This document shows positions 44,651-54,660 of a stretch of DNA of 64,000 nt, in pieces. A program made the translations under genes and the position numbers. Under the pieces are notes generated by a model, which was not told the DNA's origin, searched no databases, and saw nothing but the letters and a program-made list of their open reading frames with translations. The stretch lies in the NCBI GenBank assembly GCA_020431705.1, contig JAGQHQ010000002.1, forward strand, positions 62,001-126,000, in the 5' to 3' direction. The stretch is from Candidatus Dependentiae bacterium (GTDB lineage: Bacteria > Babelota > Babeliae > Babelales > Vermiphilaceae). Position 1 is the first letter of the stretch. Each line of letters starts with the position of its first letter.

Positions 44651-44998
44651 CTATTTTTTGGCAATTTCAACAAGCTGAACAAAGGCTTTTGGCTCATAAA
44701 TAGCAATCTGGCTCAACATTTTACGATTAAGAGTAACATCAGCTTTTTTTAATCCTGAAATAAGGAGATTGTATGAAATACCATTTTGCTTTGCTGCCGC
44801 ACTTATTCTAGTAATAAAAAGTGCACGCATATCGCGTTTTTTGAGCTTGCGGCCCTTAAACGCGTATGCCATAGCACGAAGTAAAGTTTCTTTTGCTCTT
44901 TTAAATATGTTTTTACGTTGTCCCCAGAAACCTTTTGCCTTTTTTAGTAGTCGTTTGTGTCTTTTTTTAACAACGACACCTCTTTTTACTCTTGTCAT
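44651..44998 (-). CDS. rplT: 50S ribosomal protein bL20
   Basis: The 115-residue basic protein has the bL20 sequence: MTRVKRGVVVKKRHKRLLKKAKGFWGQRKN, AKETLLRAMAYAFKGRKLKKRDMRALFITRISAA and NRKMLSQIAIYEPKAF. It follows rpmI by 13 bp in the infC-rpmI-rplT operon. Confidence 0.97.
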   Translation of the reverse strand: MTRVKRGVVVKKRHKRLLKKAKGFWGQRKNIFKRAKETLLRAMAYAFKGRKLKKRDMRALFITRISAAAKQNGISYNLLISGLKKADVTLNRKMLSQIAIYEPKAFVQLVEIAKK

Positions 44999-45011
44999 TA
45001 TTAATCCCTAA

Positions 45012-45206
45012 CTAGTATGGAAGTAATTTCAATATACGGACTATATCGGCTTTACAAACATAGGTCCCTTTACGCAGTTCTCTTTTTTTCTTAGCTGTCT
45101 TTTTTGTTAACAAGTGTCTGCAATATGCTTGAGACCTTTTTACGAGTCGCTTTCCCATTTTCTTAAATCGCTTTTTAGCTGCAGACCGTGTTTTCACCTT
45201 TGACAT
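45012..45206 (-). CDS. rpmI: 50S ribosomal protein bL35
   Basis: The start at 45206 gives 64 residues beginning MSKVKTRSAAKKRFKKMG, the normal bL35 length and N-terminus. The frame extends upstream into infC to 45266, but those 20 residues are hydrophobic and unlike the family. Confidence 0.93.
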   Translation of the reverse strand: MSKVKTRSAAKKRFKKMGKRLVKRSQAYCRHLLTKKTAKKKRELRKGTYVCKADIVRILKLLPY

Positions 45207-45238
45207 AACATCTTTCATGATTAAATAAATTATGAATA

Positions 45239-45826
45239 TTATTTTATATAATAAACACGAGACCAAAACGGACCCATTTTAGCATCCTTTTCTCTAACTA
45301 AATTGTCAGAAAATCCACTATCGGCCAAGGTTTGATCAATTTTTTCAAAAAATTCTTTTCCACGCTCTTCTTTTGTTGCACGCTCTCGCCCTCGGAAAAA
45401 CAATGTTACCTTTACCCGCTTTCCGTCGCTTAAGAATTGCATTGCACGCTTCATTTTTGTTTGATAATCATGCTCGCCAATTTTTGGGCTCATTTTTATT
45501 TCTTTTACCTGAATCACTTTTTGATGCTTTTTAGCTTCAGCATGCTTCTTTTTCTTTTCATAAAGAGCCTTTCCGTGGTCAATTATTTTAACCACAGGAA
45601 CACCTTCTTTACCACACTCGGCAATCATAACTAAATCAAGCTGTGCATCACGAGCTTGCTGCAATGCTTCGTGTCGGGAAACAACTCCAATATTATCGCC
45701 AGTATGTGTAATAAGTTGTACCCTAGGCGCCCGAATACGTTCGTTAATCAAAGCTACTGGCTCTTTTGAATCTCGATCTCTATGTTCTTTCAATGGTATA
45801 GCTACTCCGTATAAAGATTGCGTCAA
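45239..45826 (-). CDS. infC: Translation initiation factor IF-3
   Basis: The product has [31 protein letters not shown] (N-domain), a Lys-rich linker, and the C-domain with [18 protein letters not shown] and [11 protein letters not shown]. The furthest start is TTG at 45826, whose first bases overlap the recA stop as TTGA. No ATG lies nearby. Non-AUG starts are a known infC feature used for self-regulation. A later TTG in the N-terminal extension is possible. Confidence 0.94.
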   Translation of the reverse strand: MTQSLYGVAIPLKEHRDRDSKEPVALINERIRAPRVQLITHTGDNIGVVSRHEALQQARDAQLDLVMIAECGKEGVPVVKIIDHGKALYEKKKKHAEAKKHQKVIQVKEIKMSPKIGEHDYQTKMKRAMQFLSDGKRVKVTLFFRGRERATKEERGKEFFEKIDQTLADSGFSDNLVREKDAKMGPFWSRVYYIK

Positions 45827-46905
45827 CTTACTATTTTATGCGTGTTTTGTCGCTCTGCCAACTCTTCAATTTTTGCTTTTACAAGCCCACTTATTTTTTC
45901 ATAAAATGCTGCATCTTCTTTAAAAAACTTCAGTGCAAGTTCTCTACCCTGCGCAAAATTTACACCATCAAACGCTAACCATGCGCCAGATTTTTTTATT
46001 ATATCATAATGAAGCGCAGCATCCAGTAAATCAAGCTCTGGGCTAATGCCTCTATTAAACAGGAGGTCAAGCTCTACTCGTTTGAATGGTGGAGCAACCT
46101 TATTTTTAACTACTTTTACCGCAATTCTATTACCAAACTGCACGTCATTTTTCTTCAAACTTGCAATTCTACGAACATCCAAGCGAATTGAAGAGTAAAA
46201 CTTTAATGCATTACCACCGGTGGTCGTTTCTTTTTTTGCATATGGCATAGAATTTATATTTTGACGCGTCTGATTAATAAAGATCAAAATTGTTTTTGAT
46301 TTGTGCACTATGGGCGTTAATTTCCTTAATGCCTGAGACATAAGGCGTGCCTGAAGACCAACATGTACGTCACCCATATCACCCTCAAGCTCCGCTTTTG
46401 GAACTAAAGCAGCAACTGAATCTACAACAATAATATCAACAGCGCCAGAACGAATAAGCATCTCAGCAATATCTAGCGCCTGTTCACCGTAATCAGGCTG
46501 GGAAATAATAAGATCATCTACCTTAATACCAATATTAGCAGCATGAATGGGATCAAGAGCATGTTCGGCATCAATAAACGCACAAATACCACCCTTTTTT
46601 TGTGCTTGAGCAATAGCATGAAGTGCAAGTGTCGTTTTTCCTGATGCCTCAGGTCCATAAATTTCAACAATACGGCCAACCGGTAAACCACCTACTCCAA
46701 TTGCTTGATCAATCAAGATTGATCCAGTAGAAACGGAATCAATCTTCGTATGGCCAGCCTGTCCCAAAAGCATAACTGCACCATTACCGTATTGCCGATC
46801 TATCTGAGAAAAAGTAACTTCTAGTGCTTTCCTTTTCGGATCCTCTGTAGCACCCTCTTTGAAAGAAGAAAATTTTGCTTTAGGCTTGACACTTTTGATT
46901 GCCAT
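45823..46905 (-). CDS. recA: Recombinase RecA
   Basis: The 360-residue protein has Walker A in [36 protein letters not shown], Walker [23 protein letters not shown], and the loop-2 region [22 protein letters not shown]. Length is normal. It starts 11 bp after the PpiD-like gene without a clear ribosome binding site, so coupling is likely, and it overlaps infC. Confidence 0.98.
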   Translation of the reverse strand: MAIKSVKPKAKFSSFKEGATEDPKRKALEVTFSQIDRQYGNGAVMLLGQAGHTKIDSVSTGSILIDQAIGVGGLPVGRIVEIYGPEASGKTTLALHAIAQAQKKGGICAFIDAEHALDPIHAANIGIKVDDLIISQPDYGEQALDIAEMLIRSGAVDIIVVDSVAALVPKAELEGDMGDVHVGLQARLMSQALRKLTPIVHKSKTILIFINQTRQNINSMPYAKKETTTGGNALKFYSSIRLDVRRIASLKKNDVQFGNRIAVKVVKNKVAPPFKRVELDLLFNRGISPELDLLDAALHYDIIKKSGAWLAFDGVNFAQGRELALKFFKEDAAFYEKISGLVKAKIEELAERQNTHKIVS

Positions 46906-46916
46906 ATTGTAATTCT

Positions 46917-48812
46917 TTACTGCTGATTATAATTATAAGATTCATTTGTTTTTATTGTAGCATTTCTATACAAAGAAGCAACAAATGCTTGCTGAGATAT
47001 TTGATAGGCGTCTTTTAATTGCATGCGCCGCAACTGCGTTTTTTGTGCATTAAACAATTGTTCATCAAAAGCCTGAATATCATCAAGACGACCTAAATGC
47101 CCTTCCTTTCCGGTAGTAAATTCAACAACGGCACCTATCTTTTCTAACTGTAGCAATTGCGTGGTTGGAACTCCTTCTGCAGTAAGTTTTTGTAGAGTTT
47201 CTTGATCTTTTGTATTTATCCAATCTGTTGTTCTAACTTTTGCATCTAAATCCTTAGCAATTTCTTGAAAGCTTTTACCTTGAGATTCCTGCTTGAGCTG
47301 AGCAAATTGCTCTTGCATTGCCGTGAGAGCTCGTTCTTGGTACAAATCCTCAGTAACACGTTCTTGTAATAAAGCAAGAGAAGGTAAATGTCTTTTATCA
47401 ATGTAACTCAACTTGACCACAAAGCCTTTACCCTCTGAAAAGTAAAATGAGTACCCATCTTTGTGTAGTCTGAAGAGTACTTGAGCCAATGGAGAATTAT
47501 CATTAACTATGGATTCAATATTCTTACTAGCACCTCCTTTTTCATCAACAAATTTCTGCCATACAGTAACATCTTGCAATGCTCGTTTTTTTAGTTGTTG
47601 TACATCTTCTTCAAATGCATGCTGAAACGATTGTGCCAATAAGCTATCTCGAATGCTATTACTAACGGATGAAAAAGACTTATATGTTTGAGGTTCTCTA
47701 GAAATTCTCTGTATGATCTCAAAACCTTTACTTGTTTTAATCACAGGAGAAAAATCACCATCATTTTTCAATAAAAATGCTGCCTTTTCAAAGTCTCGTT
47801 CATGGGTATTTTTTGAAAAAGTTGCTATCGACTCAGCATCATTTGCAAATGATGCCGGATCAGCAATAAATTTTTGGCGTGCATTTGTTGCTTCCTGTTT
47901 ATTGTTAAATACAATACGACGCACGGTTACTTTAGTTGGACTTTCAACAAAATAGCGGGCTTTATTGTCATTATAATATTTTTCTATTTGCTCGTTAGAA
48001 ACAGTAATACCATACATTCGTGGTGTAATCTCCCATACAATACCAGCGCGTCTTTCTGGCACCCAGTAGCGTTTTTCTTTTGAATTTTTTGCATCAAAAA
48101 ATGTTTTTAACTCCTGTTGGGAAACTTCTTGCTCTTTTACCTTTTTCAAAAAAGTGCTCATTGGTATAGTAAGTAGTGTAAATTTTTTACCTGAATTTTC
48201 CCTAATAAACCTATTTTTTACCTCAGATTCAAGAGTATAACTAGCATGTTGTACAAATACTAGGGTCATAGATCGTTCAAGAGCATGTTCTATACGATCT
48301 TCAAAGTCCGCGGTAGTGAGCCCTATTTTCTGCAAATGATTGCGCAATCGATTCATCTCAATTCCTTGCGGCCCAATTATATAGCGTGGTACAAGGCTGG
48401 GCGTTTCTTGTTGTAAAAATGGCAAATTATGCAATTGTTGAGAAATATACTCTCGATCAACGGCAATAAAAAGCTTTTGAGTTGCCTGATCGAGTAATGT
48501 ATCACGAACTATTTTATCAAATGCAAGTACTTCAGGATTAAGAACAAGACCCATAAGTTGAGCAAATAGTTCTGCATTTTCTCCGTAATATGTTCTGAAT
48601 ATTTCAACCAACTCTTGCTGCCCCATGATTGCCCGAACAAGATCGTTACGATCAACCTTCGTACCATTAATATCAATTACCCACTCTGTTTTGCTCATTG
48701 CCATTTTAATAATCCCAGGTAGCGAAAATGCACCTGCAAGCGCAAGAGCTATGACAAGAAGTAATCCCTTATAAACTCTGCTTTTCATTCCTCGGCGTAT
48801 AACCGTAATCAT
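46917..48812 (-). CDS. PpiD/SurA-like periplasmic folding factor (peptidyl-prolyl isomerase type)
   Basis: The 631-residue protein has one N-terminal membrane anchor (about 14-36), then a SurA-N-like chaperone region ([25 protein letters not shown]). A parvulin-like segment follows (about 270-370: [62 protein letters not shown]), with a second chaperone-like part after it. Architecture matches PpiD. Whether the parvulin domain is catalytically active is not clear. Confidence 0.82.
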   Translation of the reverse strand: MITVIRRGMKSRVYKGLLLVIALALAGAFSLPGIIKMAMSKTEWVIDINGTKVDRNDLVRAIMGQQELVEIFRTYYGENAELFAQLMGLVLNPEVLAFDKIVRDTLLDQATQKLFIAVDREYISQQLHNLPFLQQETPSLVPRYIIGPQGIEMNRLRNHLQKIGLTTADFEDRIEHALERSMTLVFVQHASYTLESEVKNRFIRENSGKKFTLLTIPMSTFLKKVKEQEVSQQELKTFFDAKNSKEKRYWVPERRAGIVWEITPRMYGITVSNEQIEKYYNDNKARYFVESPTKVTVRRIVFNNKQEATNARQKFIADPASFANDAESIATFSKNTHERDFEKAAFLLKNDGDFSPVIKTSKGFEIIQRISREPQTYKSFSSVSNSIRDSLLAQSFQHAFEEDVQQLKKRALQDVTVWQKFVDEKGGASKNIESIVNDNSPLAQVLFRLHKDGYSFYFSEGKGFVVKLSYIDKRHLPSLALLQERVTEDLYQERALTAMQEQFAQLKQESQGKSFQEIAKDLDAKVRTTDWINTKDQETLQKLTAEGVPTTQLLQLEKIGAVVEFTTGKEGHLGRLDDIQAFDEQLFNAQKTQLRRMQLKDAYQISQQAFVASLYRNATIKTNESYNYNQQ

Positions 48813-48847
48813 GGAGTATACCTTTTAGTTATGAGTATCTTATCACA

Positions 48848-49555
48848 TTAGGCTGCTACAATACGTACATCGTGTAGTCGCTCACTTTTTTTAACTCGAC
48901 TTACAAGTGTTTCAAGCTGTTGCCTGTTATTGTATGTATCAGTTACTACCTGATACCAAGCAATATTTTTTCCCTGAGATGTTTTACTTTTACGCGTTTT
49001 TAACTTAACTGGTACATTTTGTTTAGACATGCGATCAATAAACTGGTTTGCCGCTTTTTTTGTACCGAAGCCAATCAACTGAGCACAATATTTTTTACTT
49101 TCAGCTACTTTACCTATACGTTCAAGATCAATATTACTTTTATCTGATATAACTTCTCTTTCTCCCGCCTTAAAAGTCAGAGAATGCCTTGTATTACTAT
49201 TATTTAATGCATCTTGTAAAAGCTCTTTCTGCTCACAGGAGTTCACCACATCTATCTGTTCTTCAGGCACACAAACTTTTGCTTGTGATGTTTCTTGCTT
49301 GTCATACAAAGCACATACAGAACAATACATCTGATCAGCAAGTGATTCTTGTAGAGTAACACGTGAAAATTCTTGAGCACCCTCACTTTTACCCATAAAA
49401 TAACCTGAAATAAAAACAAAAAAACTAATCACCATAATACTTGCAACAAGCCAACTTGTGTGACGTGCGCTTAGGGATAATAATGTGTGCTTTTTTTCAC
49501 AAGTACACACCTTGTTACCTATTTTTTGTTCTTTAAAATAGCTCATAATACCCAC
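48848..49555 (-). CDS. SPOR-domain cell-envelope protein (FtsN-like)
   Basis: The 235-residue protein has a cytoplasmic N-terminus and one membrane helix (about 34-53: WLVASIMVISFFVFISGYFMG). A periplasmic linker follows, then a C-terminal SPOR domain (about 158-235: KKYCAQLIGFGTKKAANQFIDRM through WYQVVTDTYNNRQQLETLVSRV). SPOR domains bind denuded septal glycan. Topology fits FtsN/DedD. It overlaps the end of miaA by 13 bp. Confidence 0.82.
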   Translation of the reverse strand: MGIMSYFKEQKIGNKVCTCEKKHTLLSLSARHTSWLVASIMVISFFVFISGYFMGKSEGAQEFSRVTLQESLADQMYCSVCALYDKQETSQAKVCVPEEQIDVVNSCEQKELLQDALNNSNTRHSLTFKAGEREVISDKSNIDLERIGKVAESKKYCAQLIGFGTKKAANQFIDRMSKQNVPVKLKTRKSKTSQGKNIAWYQVVTDTYNNRQQLETLVSRVKKSERLHDVRIVAA

Positions 49556-50496
49556 CTCGTTACCAAATTAACCAATTGATTAATATATAAATCAGGCCCA
49601 GATAAAGTCAAGTCGGCTTGCAGTGTAAAAATCTTTTTTTTCAGCTGATTAGTGGAACTTAGTTCTCGTTCAAGCATTCGCAAAAATGTCATCTGTCGTT
49701 TAGCATAATTACGTGTTTTACGCTGAATGCACTCTACTACATCATCGCGTATTTTATCTGGTTGTTTACTCGATAAATAGTCCAAAATATCGTTATAACC
49801 AATAAATTTTTTTCTCCGCACAAAGCCTTCCCATGGCGTATTTTCTATAGCACGCACTTCTTCTGGCCAGCCACTTTCCATCATAACAAGGGTTCGTTTG
49901 TCGATACGATTATAAAGCTCTTTTTGCGCGCGAACAACCTGCACAATAATACCATTGGCGATCGGTTTAAACACTGGAGCATAATCAGATGGCTTTTTCC
50001 CCGTTGTATGCCAAATAGTAAGCGCACGCTTAATGCGATAAATATCATTCTTATTAATTGCCGCCGCACGCTTTGGATCAACAGTATTCAACTGATCCCA
50101 TGTTTCTGAATCTAACCCTTTACTGGGAGCTATGACCGTATTTTTAATAGTATTGTTTGGCGGAAACAAAAGCGATTTTAAATAAAAACCTGAACCACCA
50201 ACAAATACCGGTATATTGCCTCGTTTCCATACTTTTTTTAATAATGGTATCACTAAAGATCGATATTTATCAACCGAACAATCGACAGGCTCATCAATAA
50301 TATCAAACATATGATGTGGTACTTTTTGTGTTTTCCAAGTAGGTTTTGCAGTACCTATGGTAAACGGTAGATACAACTGGCCAATATCCATATTTATAAT
50401 CTCTATTGGCAGAGAACAAGTTAGCAATTCTGATAGCGCAGTTTTTCCAACACCTGTTGGACCATATAGCGCTATAAAAAATCTACCGTTATTCAT
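49543..50496 (-). CDS. miaA: tRNA dimethylallyltransferase MiaA
   Basis: The 317-residue protein has ALYGPTGVGKTALSELL (P-loop), INMDIGQLYLPFTIGTAKPT, PHHMFDIIDEPVDCSVDKYR, VFVGGSGFYLKSLLF and RKTRNYAKRQMTFLR, all MiaA landmarks. It prenylates A37 of tRNAs reading U-initial codons. The usual DSxQxY motif is altered to DIGQLY, a small deviation near the substrate site. Confidence 0.93.
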   Translation of the reverse strand: MNNGRFFIALYGPTGVGKTALSELLTCSLPIEIINMDIGQLYLPFTIGTAKPTWKTQKVPHHMFDIIDEPVDCSVDKYRSLVIPLLKKVWKRGNIPVFVGGSGFYLKSLLFPPNNTIKNTVIAPSKGLDSETWDQLNTVDPKRAAAINKNDIYRIKRALTIWHTTGKKPSDYAPVFKPIANGIIVQVVRAQKELYNRIDKRTLVMMESGWPEEVRAIENTPWEGFVRRKKFIGYNDILDYLSSKQPDKIRDDVVECIQRKTRNYAKRQMTFLRMLERELSSTNQLKKKIFTLQADLTLSGPDLYINQLVNLVTRWVL

Positions 50497-50542
50497 ATGA
50501 ACTTTCTATGTTAGTTATGCGTATTATTTGTGCGCATAAATA

Positions 50543-50573
50543 AAAGAGGAGCCTTACAATGAAGCTCCTCTTT
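50543..50573 (-). terminator. Intrinsic terminator after carD
   Basis: AAAGAGGAGC (50543-50552) pairs with GCTCCTCTTT (50564-50573) around an 11-nt loop, with T-rich sequence on the minus-strand side. Confidence 0.82.
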
Positions 50574-50601
50574 CTACGTATATAACGTTATTGTAAGGTA
50601 T

Positions 50602-51138
50602 TTACATGCTTTGGGCAACAGTTGAACCCTGATACAATCGAGATTTAAAGATTGACCGTAAGTCTTCAGTTGCTTTATCTTCTCCAACTTTATTTACAAT
50701 CGAAATCTCTTCAACAAGAAGATTTTCTGTTTGGGCAAGTAGATTTTTTTCTCCAAATGAAAGTTCTTTTTGTTGCGCTATGTAATTAAGATCTCGATAA
50801 ATTTGGCAAATTTCTCTTAAGTCACCAGTTCTGAGTTTGCATTGATACTCCTTATTGCGCTTGTTCCAATTGCTTGCTACGAAATCAGGTGTTATCTTTT
50901 TACGATCAACCGGCTCAGCAAGAATTTTGAAAATAGCAACAATACGTTCTTTAGAACTCAACTTACGAATACCAACTGAAGCAACATTGCGTGTGGGAAC
51001 AAGGATTGTCATATCCTTATTAAGGAACCTGAGCTCGAAAAATTGAACTATTAAACCTGCAACTTTTTTTTCAACAACACGGCTAATTTTGGCAACACCA
51101 TGACCAGGGTAAACAACTTTATCGTTGAGAGAAAACAT
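50602..51138 (-). CDS. carD: CarD/CdnL-family transcription regulator
   Basis: The start at 51138 follows GGAGTG and gives 178 residues beginning MFSLNDKVVYPGHGVAKISRV, the CarD Tudor-like RNA-polymerase interaction domain (residues 1-60). A helical DNA-contacting C-terminal domain follows (RTGDLREICQIYRDLNYIAQQKELSFGEKNLL). CarD/CdnL proteins stabilise open promoter complexes. The frame extends 10 codons upstream without a better site. Confidence 0.93.
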   Translation of the reverse strand: MFSLNDKVVYPGHGVAKISRVVEKKVAGLIVQFFELRFLNKDMTILVPTRNVASVGIRKLSSKERIVAIFKILAEPVDRKKITPDFVASNWNKRNKEYQCKLRTGDLREICQIYRDLNYIAQQKELSFGEKNLLAQTENLLVEEISIVNKVGEDKATEDLRSIFKSRLYQGSTVAQSM

Positions 51139-51250
51139 AAGAACACTCCTTCTTAGCAAAGCAAGCATATACTTACCAGAAAAAGCTCCTACCCTTGACT
51201 TTCCATTATATCATAAACAGGTTTTTTTTTAATTGAGGAAATTAATGGCC

Positions 51251-51961
51251 TTATAGCGCATCTTTAATACGTCTGCGTACCTGCGCCTGTCCAGTGTTAA
51301 CCGTTTTTTTGATTTTGTCTCTTTGAAAAACTGCATATGCAACAGAGCCAACTGTAACGGGTGGTACCCACCAATTGTTTACTAGCCACTCAGACCAACT
51401 TGCATCGGTAAAAATACCGTACTCTTTAAGAATATCCGTAAACTGCTCATAGCATTCATCAAGTGCATCAAGCACCTTACCTATTGGAAGTGTTTGTATT
51501 TTTCCATACAGCTCAGTTATTTGGTCAACAGAGACATTCATTGGGCGTCGATGAGATATCTCGATCAAAAAGTTTTTATATAAGGAAAAAATCATTGTTG
51601 CACATTCACGTAAAAATATATGTGGGTGTATCGATTTAAATGAGTCTAGAAATAGTTTCCATGTTTCAAATAATGGATCCAAACTGCTTTCTTGCAACAT
51701 TTTTATCGCGCAAAGTTTTGTTAGACCATGCTCGTAAGATACGTTTGAGTCGGTATATAAAGAATCTGTTAGTGGACGCGCAGCGGGCAAAACCTGCACC
51801 TTCTTGTTTTTTTTGTTAAACTGAGCAAAAACTTTGATGTGCCGATTTAAGCGATTGATGACGTAGTCTATATCAAAATCTTCGGCAACCGAACGTGCAC
51901 ATACACTAGTTACCAACACAGTACAAGCCACAAAGGGAAAAAATAATAATTTATTGAGCAT
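51251..51961 (-). CDS. Exported protein of unknown function
   Basis: The 236-residue protein follows AGGAGAGGG and has a signal peptide (MLNKLLFFPFVACTVLVTSVCA). The mature part is helical, with a C-terminal hydrophobic segment (WWVPPVTVGSVAYAVF, about 200-216) before a basic tail that may anchor it. No family is recognised. It diverges from a flippase gene 38 bp away. Confidence 0.65.
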   Translation of the reverse strand: MLNKLLFFPFVACTVLVTSVCARSVAEDFDIDYVINRLNRHIKVFAQFNKKNKKVQVLPAARPLTDSLYTDSNVSYEHGLTKLCAIKMLQESSLDPLFETWKLFLDSFKSIHPHIFLRECATMIFSLYKNFLIEISHRRPMNVSVDQITELYGKIQTLPIGKVLDALDECYEQFTDILKEYGIFTDASWSEWLVNNWWVPPVTVGSVAYAVFQRDKIKKTVNTGQAQVRRRIKDAL

Positions 51962-51999
51962 AACCCTCTCCTTATGGTTAGTAATTGATAATTACTCAT

Positions 52000-53334
52000 A
52001 TGATAACAACAAAAAATATAATTAAAAAGTTTCTACATAGTGTGCGCTGGAATACTATTGAAACAGTAGTATATCACAGTGTATTGCTTACGCATCAGGT
52101 ATGCTTATATAGGGTGGCGCCAGCACCTATTTATGGGCTTGCAGGTACCTTTTTTTCGTTATTCTATTTGGCTCTTACGGTTGTCAATATGGGACTTGAT
52201 CATGCAATGTCCTCATTTTTTTCATATGCAATACAAAATAAGAAACAATTTAAAAAAATCATTGGCAGTCAGCTGGCGATATCATTTGTGATGCTTACAC
52301 TTACTTCATGTACTTTTTGTTTTGCACAAAAAACGTTCTCGCTCTTTCTTGCGTTTATTATTGCAAGTTTATTTATCACCGAAAGCGTAAAAAAAACACT
52401 TCTCGTGTTGTTACAACTTGCTTTCTTTAATAAATATACTACCGCAATAGAAGTTAGCTCAATTGTGCTTTATGTTGGATCTGTTTGGATTGGTTATTAT
52501 TCTGGTATCAAGTTTTCACTTTACCTGATTTTTGTTCCAATGCTTGTATACTCAGGCCTAAGTGTTGCACTACTTTTCCTTTTTGTGTATAAGCTGTACC
52601 TGCAGTTACCAGACACGGTTTTTGAGTGTAAAAAAGTAAATTCATCAACAAAAAATATTGTTGTTACTCGTTTATGGACGTGGGTTAACCAAGTTAGTCA
52701 CAGCATTTTTTCTAGTAACTTTTTAGTACCACTTTTTGCATACCAATTCGGCTTAACATACGCCGGCATTTTAAAGCTAATCAGCACAATATCACACTCA
52801 GTAACATCAATTATTAGAAAAATTGGTGGAATAACAAGTAGCGCACTTTTTGCTTCCACAAAAACAGAAGATCAAGTTGTTTGGCAGAAAAGTTTTTTAG
52901 CAGTAACAAGTACCATTAACCAAATACTATATGGTATTATTATTTTTTTTAGTATCAATTGCATCAAAATTCTGGCAATAAAACACATTCCACTTTCTGG
53001 ATTGAGTGTATCGCTGGTATATTTTTTTATGATGATCACACTCTCCGAAAGTCTTTTTGTTTCGTACGAATCATTTTTGATCACACACGAATATGCTCAC
53101 TATGTTGCCTTTTTTAACCTTATTACTATGGGAGCTATATACATAACATATGCAATAACACGCCTTGGCCCTTTACAGACTATAGTATTACTATTGGCAA
53201 TACGTATCATAACATTTTGTATTTTGAGTTTTTTTACTTTCTATCAATGGCAACTCCGGCCATCATGGCACATCAAGCCAGCATGGCTGGTGTATGCAAT
53301 TGCTGCATCACTCGTATTTTTTATATTTGCATAA
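52000..53334 (+). CDS. Wzx-like polysaccharide/lipid flippase (MOP superfamily) 1
   Basis: The protein of about 444 residues has 12 or more hydrophobic segments arranged as in O-antigen flippases. ATG 52000 is used; an in-frame TTG at 51985 is the alternative, and neither has a clear ribosome binding site. The MOP fold is suggested by IYGLAGTFFSLFYLALTVVNMGLDHAMSSFFSYAI near the N-terminus and by the distribution of helices. The transported substrate is unknown. Confidence 0.62.
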   Translation: MITTKNIIKKFLHSVRWNTIETVVYHSVLLTHQVCLYRVAPAPIYGLAGTFFSLFYLALTVVNMGLDHAMSSFFSYAIQNKKQFKKIIGSQLAISFVMLTLTSCTFCFAQKTFSLFLAFIIASLFITESVKKTLLVLLQLAFFNKYTTAIEVSSIVLYVGSVWIGYYSGIKFSLYLIFVPMLVYSGLSVALLFLFVYKLYLQLPDTVFECKKVNSSTKNIVVTRLWTWVNQVSHSIFSSNFLVPLFAYQFGLTYAGILKLISTISHSVTSIIRKIGGITSSALFASTKTEDQVVWQKSFLAVTSTINQILYGIIIFFSINCIKILAIKHIPLSGLSVSLVYFFMMITLSESLFVSYESFLITHEYAHYVAFFNLITMGAIYITYAITRLGPLQTIVLLLAIRIITFCILSFFTFYQWQLRPSWHIKPAWLVYAIAASLVFFIFA

Positions 53335-53840
53335 AAAAATACAATATATTAAATTAAAGATGTTTATATGTGTTACATCGACTCAAAATTACGATCTGAT
53401 CGATATAATAAAAGCACCTTCATATATCAGCGATAATAAACGAATCGCATGGAGGATATACAAATCTATATAAAAAGGCAAAAAGATTCTTACAGTTAAA
53501 ATATGGTCACAATAAAAGCAATTATCTGTTTTTCGATTCGAAGGAAAATTTTTTTATTTTTTACAGTAAAAAATAATTAAAATTACAAATCATTTCTTTT
53601 TGGGCGAGACAAAAATAAAAAAACTATCTTTACGTCCAGTCCGAAATTGTTTTTATTTGATAATTTTAACAAAGTCCCAAGTTAAAATTCACTCAGATGC
53701 AAATTGTTTCTATCTGAGAAAATACTACCTAATTAATTCTACTTCAAATTCAGAGAGGGCGATATCAGACAGTTATTTTTTTTGAAAAATCAATGACATA
53801 TTTTTGTACAAATTTAGCACTCAAAGCTTCTGACTGTGAA
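53335..53840. other. 506-bp region without a supported gene
   Basis: This AT-rich stretch lies between convergent genes. It contains a near-repeat (AAATTGTTTTTATTTGA at about 53645 and AAATTGTTTCTATCTGA at about 53701) and a weak CTCAGAT/ATCTGAG hairpin (about 53693-53719) that could end the ankyrin gene. Short frames here lack coding character. Confidence 0.4.
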
Positions 53841-54545
53841 CTATCTTTTTGTCAGTGCCGAAACAACACTGTCTTCCCCAGTAAAGCCAAGCCGGTTCGC
53901 AAATTCAATGGGTGTTTCGTTGTTCTTATTTTTTATATTGGTACGCAATGCAGCACCGAACTCTTTACGTACAATTTGTATCCACGCCTTGTCTCTCATG
54001 CCAACTGCAAGGTGCAGCATAGTATTACCTTCGTTGTTTTGAACATTTATATTAGCACCGGCTTTTTTTAGTTTTTTCATGAGGCTAAGGCGTTCGACAA
54101 GATTGTCAATCTCTAATATGTAATGAATTGAGTGTTGGCCGCGGCTATTTTTAGCATTAACATTAGCTCCTTTTTCAATCAAAAGTTCTGCTATTTTGTA
54201 GCTCTGCGGAAAATCTCCATTAAAACATGCTATATGTAAAGCTGTATTTCCATCACCGTCATCGGAAACGAGATCAAGATTTGCACCCTTTTTAATAAGA
54301 AATTGTGCTGTTTCCAATTGTGCATTACCAGCAGCGTACATAAGTCCTGTTTGGCCAAACTCGTTTCTTATGTCAACATCATCTGTTGCTTGTTCAATTG
54401 CTTTTTTTACTTTCCGTGACCCTGCTTGGGGGGTAAACCATACCTTACCAACTATATATCGTGTGCCTATAATAGCAATGCCCAAAAAAACAACCCCTAT
54501 TTTGATAAAAAGTGCTTGCAGTAAAAATTTTTTCATCTTGTTCAT
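53841..54545 (-). CDS. Membrane-anchored ankyrin-repeat protein
   Basis: The ATG at 54545 lies downstream of GGAGAG and gives 234 residues. An N-terminal hydrophobic segment (about 6-30) is followed by four or five ankyrin repeats: NEFGQTGLMYAAGNAQLETAQFLIKKGANLDL, GNTALHIACFNGDFPQSYKIAELLIEKGANVNA, and NEGNTMLHLAVGMRDKAW. Ankyrin repeats mediate protein binding and are frequent in protist-associated bacteria. The membrane segment could equally be a signal for secretion. Confidence 0.88.
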   Translation of the reverse strand: MNKMKKFLLQALFIKIGVVFLGIAIIGTRYIVGKVWFTPQAGSRKVKKAIEQATDDVDIRNEFGQTGLMYAAGNAQLETAQFLIKKGANLDLVSDDGDGNTALHIACFNGDFPQSYKIAELLIEKGANVNAKNSRGQHSIHYILEIDNLVERLSLMKKLKKAGANINVQNNEGNTMLHLAVGMRDKAWIQIVRKEFGAALRTNIKNKNNETPIEFANRLGFTGEDSVVSALTKR

Positions 54546-54644
54546 TGGACTTCTCTCCGTAGTATACACAGCATATTCAAACCCAGAATACCAAGACGAA
54601 AATATCGGCGCAATCTTTTAAAAAAAGATAAAAAGATATTGTTA

Positions 54645-54653
54645 TGCTATAAT
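54645..54653 (+). promoter_or_regulatory. Extended -10 promoter next to the second flippase gene (possible leaderless transcript)
   Basis: TGCTATAAT is a perfect extended -10 element ending 7 nt before the ATG at 54661. There is no ribosome binding site, so transcription would start at or beside the ATG. Confidence 0.6.
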
Positions 54654-54660
54654 ATTCTCC

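Noticed and set aside
53600-54071. Plus-strand frames overlapping and preceding the ankyrin gene
   Set aside because: They are opposite-strand shadows of the ankyrin gene or AT-rich noise without initiation signals.
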